Shown here piece after piece: positions 17,559 to 22,054 of a stretch of 26,452 nt of DNA. The DNA is from JANQLU01 sp964434955. Lineage in GTDB: Bacteria; Planctomycetota; Planctomycetia; Pirellulales; Pirellulaceae. Location of the stretch: positions 1-26,452 of the forward strand of contig CAYSXI010000062.1 in NCBI GenBank assembly GCA_964434955.1. Direction: 5' to 3'. Numbering within the stretch: the first letter of the stretch is position 1; every line of letters begins with the position of its first letter. The translations under genes and the position numbers were made by a program. The notes below the pieces were generated by a model. That model had not been told where the DNA came from, ran no database searches, and saw only the letters and a program-made list of their open reading frames with translations.

Positions 17559-17596
17559 TCGAAAGTGAAAATCCAAGATTGAAACTTGAGGATCTC

Positions 17597-17625
17597 AAGC
17601 CCGGTTATTCGACCGGGCTTTTTTT
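17597..17625 (+). terminator. Rho-independent terminator of the YTV gene
   Basis: A 9-bp stem (AAGCCCGGT / ACCGGGCTT) with a 6-nt loop is followed by an uninterrupted T-run, 39 bases after the YTV stop codon. Confidence 0.93.
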
Positions 17626-17696
17626 ATGCCGACGGTTTTCCGAGGATGCCGGGTGACGCCCAATGGGAACAGCGATTCCGGCCATCCGGCACTACC

Positions 17697-18533
17697 TTAG
17701 CTGGCATCACCACTGAAAAAGAAGCGAATCAATAGAGGCGGAATGGATGCAACAAAAAGACCGGTCGTGATCGCGAGGCAGGCGGGAACCAGGGACACGA
17801 GTCGAAGGTTTTTGCCGATGGAACCAACCAACTGATCAGCTCGATTCAGACGGCGATCGAGTTTGGTTTCATTTTCTTCGGCCGTCTCCGATGGCGCTTG
17901 ATTCTTTGGCTCTTCGTTGTCGGAAGTTCCTTCCGCAAGTGGCTCGGCATCGGAGGATTCGCCGGCAACCTTTTTAAGCAGATATCGCAGGGAGGAAGCG
18001 ATGGTGCGTTTATAGATCCAGAAAACAGGTTTGCCGATCAGGCCGAAGCACTTGAAAACGGCTTCTTCCAGCGAGGGCAGAAAGATCTGCGTAAACGTCT
18101 GCTGAATCAACTCACCGGCGGAGGGCATTTGTGTTTTGCCCGAACTGACTTCTCGATAATCCTTGGACGCATTCTTCGCGATACCGATCAGGAGCCGAAT
18201 CAGCGATTCCAGGTTTCCCATCGCACCGTAGACGACGGCGAACACACCAATGCAAATTCCGGCAACGCCTCCAACGGCAACGGCATACACAAGCAAAACC
18301 AGCCAACCCAAGACGCCGAGGCCGGCCGAATAAAATAGGCCGGAATAGGCGAGGCAAACCAGGATCAGCGTCACCATTGCCACGAGCAGGATTTTGAGAA
18401 AGGCGCTTGGAATGCTGATCAATCCGACAATCGAATCGACCAATTCCGGCGTCCGATATTTGGACAAGTCCAGCTTGGTTTGTGGAGAGGCTGTTTGCCC
18501 GGAAGTGGAATTCGGTGTGAATGTTTGGTTCAT
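17697..18533 (-). CDS. Unknown multi-pass membrane protein
   Basis: The 278-residue protein is not recognised. It has a hydrophilic, Thr/Ser/Gln-rich N-terminus to about residue 35. Two or three membrane segments follow at about 45-110 (LKILLVAMVTLILVCLAYSG, then GVLGWLVLLVYAVAVGGVAG and ICIGVFAVVYGAMG). A middle region contains short amphipathic helices (LIQQTFTQIFLPSLEEAVFKCFG), then an acidic, probably disordered linker (GTSDNEEPKNQAPSETAEENE). A last membrane segment near the C-terminus (SLVPACLAITTGLFVASIPPLLIRFFF) ends the protein. It is convergent with the YTV wall gene, which by itself does not prove a link. There is no signal peptide or catalytic motif. The start is at 18533. Confidence 0.72.
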   Translation of the reverse strand: MNQTFTPNSTSGQTASPQTKLDLSKYRTPELVDSIVGLISIPSAFLKILLVAMVTLILVCLAYSGLFYSAGLGVLGWLVLLVYAVAVGGVAGICIGVFAVVYGAMGNLESLIRLLIGIAKNASKDYREVSSGKTQMPSAGELIQQTFTQIFLPSLEEAVFKCFGLIGKPVFWIYKRTIASSLRYLLKKVAGESSDAEPLAEGTSDNEEPKNQAPSETAEENETKLDRRLNRADQLVGSIGKNLRLVSLVPACLAITTGLFVASIPPLLIRFFFSGDAS

Positions 18534-18718
18534 GGCATTGGGGTTTCGGTTTCCGAGCGGGCGATCTTGCCCCTACCGGATTTTTCGACCCTTTGGGGGC
18601 GATAAAGGGTAGGCAGCCGGAATCTCAAAATGAGACCGCCATCCCGGATTAAGACACATTTCGAGACAGTCCGAGAATCCTTGGTTCAAAACCTCGCGGT
18701 TTTTCGAAATTTACCAAT
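18534..18718. other. Upstream region of membrane-protein gene and first RNA unit
   Basis: This stretch carries the leader of the membrane-protein gene (-) and, toward its right end, the presumed activator region of the first sigma-54 unit. TTCGAGAC at 18660-18667 and TCCGAGAATC at 18670-18679 have near-copies upstream of the second unit. A small dyad TCTCA-aaa-TGAGA lies near 18633-18645. No gene was recognised. Confidence 0.4.
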
Positions 18719-18734
18719 TGGCACACGACTTGCA
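18719..18734 (+). promoter_or_regulatory. Sigma-54 promoter of sRNA unit A
   Basis: TGGCACACGACTTGCA matches the sigma-54 consensus TGGCACG-N4-TTGCA at every key base, with one difference at the seventh position. The invariant GG (18720-18721) and GC (18732-18733) are separated by exactly 10 bases. Transcription should begin about 12 bases after the GC, near 18745. Confidence 0.8.
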
Positions 18735-18744
18735 ATTGTATTGG

Positions 18745-18899
18745 ACCGGATCGAGTGGCAATTATCTTTCCCATCTGATCTCCCGAAATTTGCCTCTTCC
18801 CCTCAGATGACACTCGGTCCATTTTTTCCTTTTCACCTCCAACAACTCATCAGGCCAACCGAATACGCTCCTACCTCGCCGCGTCCTGCGGCTTTTTTT
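18745..18899 (+). ncRNA. Candidate sigma-54-dependent small RNA, copy A
   Basis: The predicted RNA is about 155 nt, from the sigma-54 start to the terminator T-run. A 10-bp outer stem pairs GGATCGAGTG (18748-18757) with CACTCGGTCC (18811-18820), including one G-U. Inside it a 7-bp stem pairs CATCTGA (18772-18778) with TCAGATG (18803-18809). The inner loop holds most of the 13-nt block TGATCTCCCGAAA (18776-18788), which is identical in copy B. After the outer stem comes a single-stranded U/C-rich stretch containing CACCTCC, an anti-Shine-Dalgarno-like sequence, and then the terminator. No frame here has a ribosome site. Length, structure and stand-alone promoter fit a base-pairing regulatory RNA. 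The targets are unknown. Confidence 0.7.
18878..18899 (+). terminator. Terminator of sRNA copy A
   Basis: GCCGC-gtcct-GCGGC forms a 5-bp G/C stem followed directly by seven T residues. The same stem sequence ends copy B. Confidence 0.8.
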
Positions 18900-19087
18900 A
18901 TGCGCGGTTGGCCAGTGGGTGCGAAAATCGGCCTCAAGAAAAGAAAACCGATAAGGTCTTCCAACTCAAGTTGGTTGAATTTATTTGGGCTGTCGCAAGT
19001 TGAGACTCGTATCCCGATTCGAGACGTTTTTCGCTCCCGAATCGATACGGCCGCGAAAATATGGCTGGTTAATTCGGTTTCCTGAAT
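18900..19087. promoter_or_regulatory. Spacer and presumed activator region of sRNA copy B
   Basis: It contains a palindrome CCAACT-ca-AGTTGG (18963-18976), about 145 bases before the predicted start of copy B. It also has an inverted pair CGATTCG (19017-19023) and CGAATCG (19040-19046). TTCGAGAC (19020-19027) and TCCCGAATC (19037-19045) resemble elements upstream of copy A. Positions of about -70 to -150 suit binding sites for a sigma-54 enhancer-binding protein. No coding region was recognised. Confidence 0.4.
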
Positions 19088-19103
19088 TGGCACACTGATT
19101 GCG
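19088..19103 (+). promoter_or_regulatory. Sigma-54 promoter of sRNA unit B
   Basis: TGGCACACTGATTGCG again shows GG (19089-19090), exactly 10 bases, then GC (19101-19102) in the TGGCAC and TTGC contexts. It shares TTGGCACAC with copy A while the variable spacer differs. The expected start is near 19114. Confidence 0.8.
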
Positions 19104-19205
19104 ATAGCTTTTTTCGGATCGAGTGTGATCAATTTCGAAATGATCTCCCGAAACCTTTGCTCTCTCCGATTGCATTCGATCCAAACTTACCTACCAGGAG
19201 TTTTT

Positions 19206-19238
19206 GTGATTTCCCAGATCACGCGAAAAAGCTCTTAA
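19206..19238 (+). CDS. Possible 10-codon mini-ORF inside sRNA copy B
   Basis: AGGAG at 19196-19200 stands 5 bases before a GTG that opens VISQITRKSS and then a TAA. The first five bases of the frame (GTGAT) pair with ATCAC at 19218-19222, which would hide the start codon in the RNA. Copy A has no equivalent frame. It could be a dual-function RNA, a leader-like element or chance. Confidence 0.25.
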   Translation: MISQITRKSS

Positions 19239-19251
19239 CAATTCCCGCCTG

Positions 19252-19275
19252 AAAAGCCGCTTCCCGCGGCTTTTT
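19252..19275 (+). terminator. Terminator of sRNA copy B
   Basis: AAAAGCCGC-ttccc-GCGGCTTTT forms a 9-bp stem continuing into T residues. Because of the A-run on the left it may also act on minus-strand transcripts leaving the aldehyde dehydrogenase gene. Confidence 0.85.
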
Positions 19276-19370
19276 ATTTTGCGCTTGGGGCGCTGCAGGA
19301 TTCGGGACCAGAATTCGAGATTGGAATTCCGAATTCCGATGTCTTGGAAATCCAAGATGCGGGTTCGCGC

Positions 19371-20804
19371 TCAAGCATCGGGATCGCGGATAACAAGGTT
19401 TCGAATTTCGGTCATGTGTTCGATTGCAAATCGAATTCCCTCGCGCCCCAGCCCGCTATCCTTGACTCCACCGTATGGCATGTGATCGACACGCCATGAA
19501 GGCACGTCGCCGATAACGACACCGCCCACCTCAAGTTCATCCCAGGCTTTTTGGATTTTATAGATGTCTCGAGTAAACACGCCTGCCTGGAGGCCAAATC
19601 TGCTCGCATTGACTTGTTCGATGGCCTGATCAAAACAATCGAATTTCTCCAGGACGGCGACGGGCCCAAAGACTTCTTCGCAAACCACGGGAAGATGGTT
19701 TGGCACGTTCTCCAAAAGTGTCGCTTGGACGACGGATCCAACACGTGATCCCCCGCAGACCAGGTTTGCACCTTCATCGATCGCTTCTTGAATCCAGGCT
19801 TCGACCCGTACCGCTTCCGATTCGTCGATCATGGGACCAACAAAAGTCGACTCATTGCGGGGATCCCCGGCCACCAGTTCCGCGGTCGCTTTCTTCAATT
19901 TCGTTTTGACATCCGTGTAGATTTCCTGGTGGATCAGGATTCTTTGGACACCAATACAACTCTGTCCCGATTGGTAGAATGCGCCGACGACCAAGCGTCG
20001 AACGACGTCATCGATATCTGAATCGTGGTCGACGATACAGGCGGCATTTCCTCCCAGCTCCAGCGCGACATCTTTTTTTCCCGCCAGCGATTTTAGTTTC
20101 CAGCCGACACTGGAAGAGCCGGTGAAGCTCAATAGTTTGAGGCGATCGTCTGTGACCAAGGGAGCCGCAATTGCGGGGCTGCAGGGAAGGATCGAGAAAG
20201 CACCCTGCGGCAGTTCAAGATTTGAAAGAACTTCCCCGATTACCAAAGCCCCCAAAGGAGTCCGGCTGGCAGGTTTCAGAACGAAAGGGCAACCGGCAGC
20301 AATCGCTGGAGCAATCTTGTGAGCGACGAGGTTGAGGGGAAAGTTGAACGGGGTGATTAGAGAAACCGGACCAATCGGGACGTGTTGAAACATGCCCCGA
20401 TACCCGCGCGCCCTTGGCGAAATCTCCAGGTTGTAGACTTCCCCGTTGATGCGGGTCGATTCTTCGGCTGCAATCTCAAAGGTATCGATTAGTCGGTTGA
20501 CTTCGCCACGCGAATCCGTAATCGGCTTTCCGGCTTCCCCGCAAAGAAGCTCTGCCAATTCGTCGAAACGCCTGCGAAATTCTGAAACGCAAGCGTTGAG
20601 AATCTTCTTTCTTTCGTAGGGCTTCAAGGCCGCCATTTCTTTCGCCGACTCGTGCGCCCTCGCGATGGCCTGTTCCACCATGGCCTCATTGGCGACCGAA
20701 ACGCGGGCCAAAGGTTCCAGCGTAAATTTGTCATCAACGACGAGCGTTTCGCTTGTTGCTTGGGGGGCGTTCGCAAGGAACAAGGGCCAAACGTTTTCGC
20801 TCAT
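19371..20804 (-). CDS. NAD(P)-dependent aldehyde dehydrogenase
   Basis: The 477-residue protein is a full-length member of the aldehyde dehydrogenase superfamily, which oxidises aldehydes to acids with NAD(P). It has the cofactor and oxyanion segment SLITPFNFPLNLVAHKIAPA and VLKPASRTPLGA. SFTGSSSVGWKL, the general-base Glu249 in LELGGNAA and the nucleophile Cys283 in QSGQSCIGVQRI follow. The C-terminal motif is EEVFGPVAVLEKF. The end (MPYGGVKDSGLGREG) is typical of the lactaldehyde/succinate-semialdehyde/GAPN-like branch, so the precise substrate is undecided. The start is the ATG at 20804 with a poor Shine-Dalgarno. It lies 90 bases downstream of the small zinc-finger gene on the same strand and could be read with it. 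Confidence 0.93.
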   Translation of the reverse strand: MSENVWPLFLANAPQATSETLVVDDKFTLEPLARVSVANEAMVEQAIARAHESAKEMAALKPYERKKILNACVSEFRRRFDELAELLCGEAGKPITDSRGEVNRLIDTFEIAAEESTRINGEVYNLEISPRARGYRGMFQHVPIGPVSLITPFNFPLNLVAHKIAPAIAAGCPFVLKPASRTPLGALVIGEVLSNLELPQGAFSILPCSPAIAAPLVTDDRLKLLSFTGSSSVGWKLKSLAGKKDVALELGGNAACIVDHDSDIDDVVRRLVVGAFYQSGQSCIGVQRILIHQEIYTDVKTKLKKATAELVAGDPRNESTFVGPMIDESEAVRVEAWIQEAIDEGANLVCGGSRVGSVVQATLLENVPNHLPVVCEEVFGPVAVLEKFDCFDQAIEQVNASRFGLQAGVFTRDIYKIQKAWDELEVGGVVIGDVPSWRVDHMPYGGVKDSGLGREGIRFAIEHMTEIRNLVIRDPDA

Positions 20805-20894
20805 CGTCGACTGCGGCTTTCGTTGCAGAATTTGAAGTTATCCGATGGCCGCCGCCTGGAGAGAATCGAAAGGCGAATCACATGCCACGACAAG

Positions 20895-21158
20895 TTAGGA
20901 ATCATTCTTTTCGACTTCCGCCGAAACAGCATCGGCGACGCGCCGCTTTTGCTCATCATTCCAAGTCTCATCGGAGTGCTCAAAATGATGGTTGGCACCG
21001 CGACCCGCACAACGGTCGAGCATGGCCTGGACCCGAGAGAACACGCGGCAGGGGCGACACATGGCGACGTGAACGAACAGCTCGACACGCTCACGAAAAC
21101 GAAGTTTCCCCGTTTTCGATTTGGCGACTAGTCGTGCTATTTGACTGCAGTCAAACAT
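20895..21158 (-). CDS. zf-HC2 anti-sigma-factor-like small protein
   Basis: The 87-residue protein begins MFDCSQIARLVAKSKTG and has the zf-HC2 pattern: Cys4, then H-x3-C-x2-C as His30, Cys34 and Cys37 in VHVAMCRPC. This layout (N-terminal Cys, Leu/Arg-rich helix, HxxxCxxC, basic helix CRVFSRVQAML) is that of short anti-sigma factors that hold an ECF sigma factor with a zinc-binding domain. There is no membrane segment, so it would be cytoplasmic. An ECF sigma gene starts divergently about 270 bases away, but typical pairs are co-transcribed on one strand, so the partner is uncertain. The ATG at 21158 is chosen; a TTG at 21164 is possible. Codons 2-6 form a perfect 16-bp palindrome. Confidence 0.68.
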   Translation of the reverse strand: MFDCSQIARLVAKSKTGKLRFRERVELFVHVAMCRPCRVFSRVQAMLDRCAGRGANHHFEHSDETWNDEQKRRVADAVSAEVEKNDS

Positions 21159-21429
21159 GGCCAACTCAAAATGTCCACAACAAACTCAAAGCGTTTCCGA
21201 CAGGCGTAGCAAGCCCGCCAACGGCGGTTTCTTGCCGAATATTGTAACTCAAAATACGATAGTGCCTATGGTTTGAAGGTTCGACGGACGCGGCTGTCAT
21301 TCCTTACAGAAATTGTTTCGAATTCCAAGTTGCGTTTTTTTCCCGGCGTTGAACCGGCCACCGGTTTTCGGTGTATAAACTGTTAGGAATATGCAAAGGT
21401 TCAGGGACGACGCTCCACTGGAAGAATCT
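21159..21429. promoter_or_regulatory. Divergent promoter region with dyad in an overlong spacer
   Basis: TTGAAC (21349-21354) and TATAAA (21374-21379) make a plausible promoter for the sigma-factor gene with a long 19-bp spacer. That spacer overlaps an exact dyad AACCGG-cca-CCGGTT (21352-21366). A small hairpin CCGCC-aac-GGCGG sits at 21215-21227. The predicted start near 21386 leaves room for translation from 21430 but not comfortably from 21391. Confidence 0.4.
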
Positions 21430-22011
21430 ATGAACGCCGAACAGACAACTACGTCCGATTCCGAAACGGTCGAACCGTCACGCTGGGTCGAGGAATACGG
21501 CGATTACCTCTATCGATACGCGTACTCACGCCTGCGTGATTCGAATGCAGCCGAAGAGGTGGTTCAGGAGACGTTTCTGGCCGGGATTCGATTCGAACAT
21601 CAATATTCGGGTAAGGGTTCGCAGCGCGGATGGCTGCTCGCCATCCTGCGTCGGAAGATTGTCGACTACGTTCGAACGCGAGCTCGCAAAAGCCACGCCC
21701 AGTTGGCCGAAGACGAAACGGATCCGACAAATTTACTTTTCGATGAAACCGGGCATTGGAAAAAGGATTCGATCAGCTGGTTGAGCGAGCCGAGCCACAA
21801 GGCGGAATCAAAAGAGTTGTGGGATGTTGTTCGCGGATGTCTGAAGGAATTGCCGCAAGGCCAGGCGGACGTCTTTATGTTGAGCGTCTTTGAGCAGCTC
21901 GACACAGCGGAAATCTGTAAGGAACTTGATATAAGCGAGTCCAACCTTTGGGTTCGGCTCCACCGGGCGCGGTTGAAGCTGGCCAATTGCGTTGGTTCGA
22001 AGTGGAATTGA
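21430..22011 (+). CDS. ECF-type RNA polymerase sigma factor
   Basis: The 193-residue protein has region 2 (YGDYLYRYAYSRLRDSNAAEEVVQETFLAGIR, with the core-binding DSNAAEEVVQETF box). RGWLLAILRRKIVDYVR follows, and then region 4 (CLKELPQGQADVFMLSVFEQLDTAEICKELDISESNLWVRLHRARLKL), a helix-turn-helix for the -35 element. There is no region 1.1 or 3, as expected for ECF factors. I favour 21430 because GGAAG sits 5 bases before it; the upstream ATG at 21391 would add 13 residues and has poor spacing. It is followed 43 bases later by the kinase gene, a pairing common in planctomycetes where a kinase may control the sigma factor. Confidence 0.9.
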   Translation: MNAEQTTTSDSETVEPSRWVEEYGDYLYRYAYSRLRDSNAAEEVVQETFLAGIRFEHQYSGKGSQRGWLLAILRRKIVDYVRTRARKSHAQLAEDETDPTNLLFDETGHWKKDSISWLSEPSHKAESKELWDVVRGCLKELPQGQADVFMLSVFEQLDTAEICKELDISESNLWVRLHRARLKLANCVGSKWN

Positions 22012-22054
22012 TCCGGGCAAGAATTTGAGGTCCGAGCACAAGACAGAGGGCGGA

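Larger units (their letters stand above)
19114..19276 (+). ncRNA. Candidate sigma-54-dependent small RNA, copy B
   Basis: The predicted RNA is about 160 nt. The 5' element CGGATCGAGTG (19115-19125) is identical to copy A. Its 10-base arm GGATCGAGTG pairs with CATTCGATCC (19173-19182), including one G-U at a different position from copy A. Compared with A, the 3' arm has two changes and both keep pairing. The enclosed region holds the 13-nt block TGATCTCCCGAAA (19141-19153) and a local hairpin around GATC-aATTTCGAAAT-GATC (about 19127-19145). The 3' half differs from A. It contains a GTGAT/ATCAC hairpin and an AGGAG that could begin a 10-codon frame. A 9-bp terminator closes it. It is converged upon by the aldehyde dehydrogenase gene. 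Confidence 0.7.

Noticed and set aside
18630..19085. 151-codon plus-strand frame across the sRNA region
   Set aside because: It crosses a strong terminator and a sigma-54 promoter, lacks a ribosome site and resembles no protein family. The conserved elements are RNA-like.
18833..19132. 99-codon minus-strand frame across the sRNA region
   Set aside because: It has no ribosome site, no recognisable motif, and overlaps the terminator of copy A and the promoter of copy B.
21215..21227. CCGCC/GGCGG hairpin followed by TTTCTT as a terminator
   Set aside because: No plus-strand gene ends upstream of it; it lies between divergent genes.
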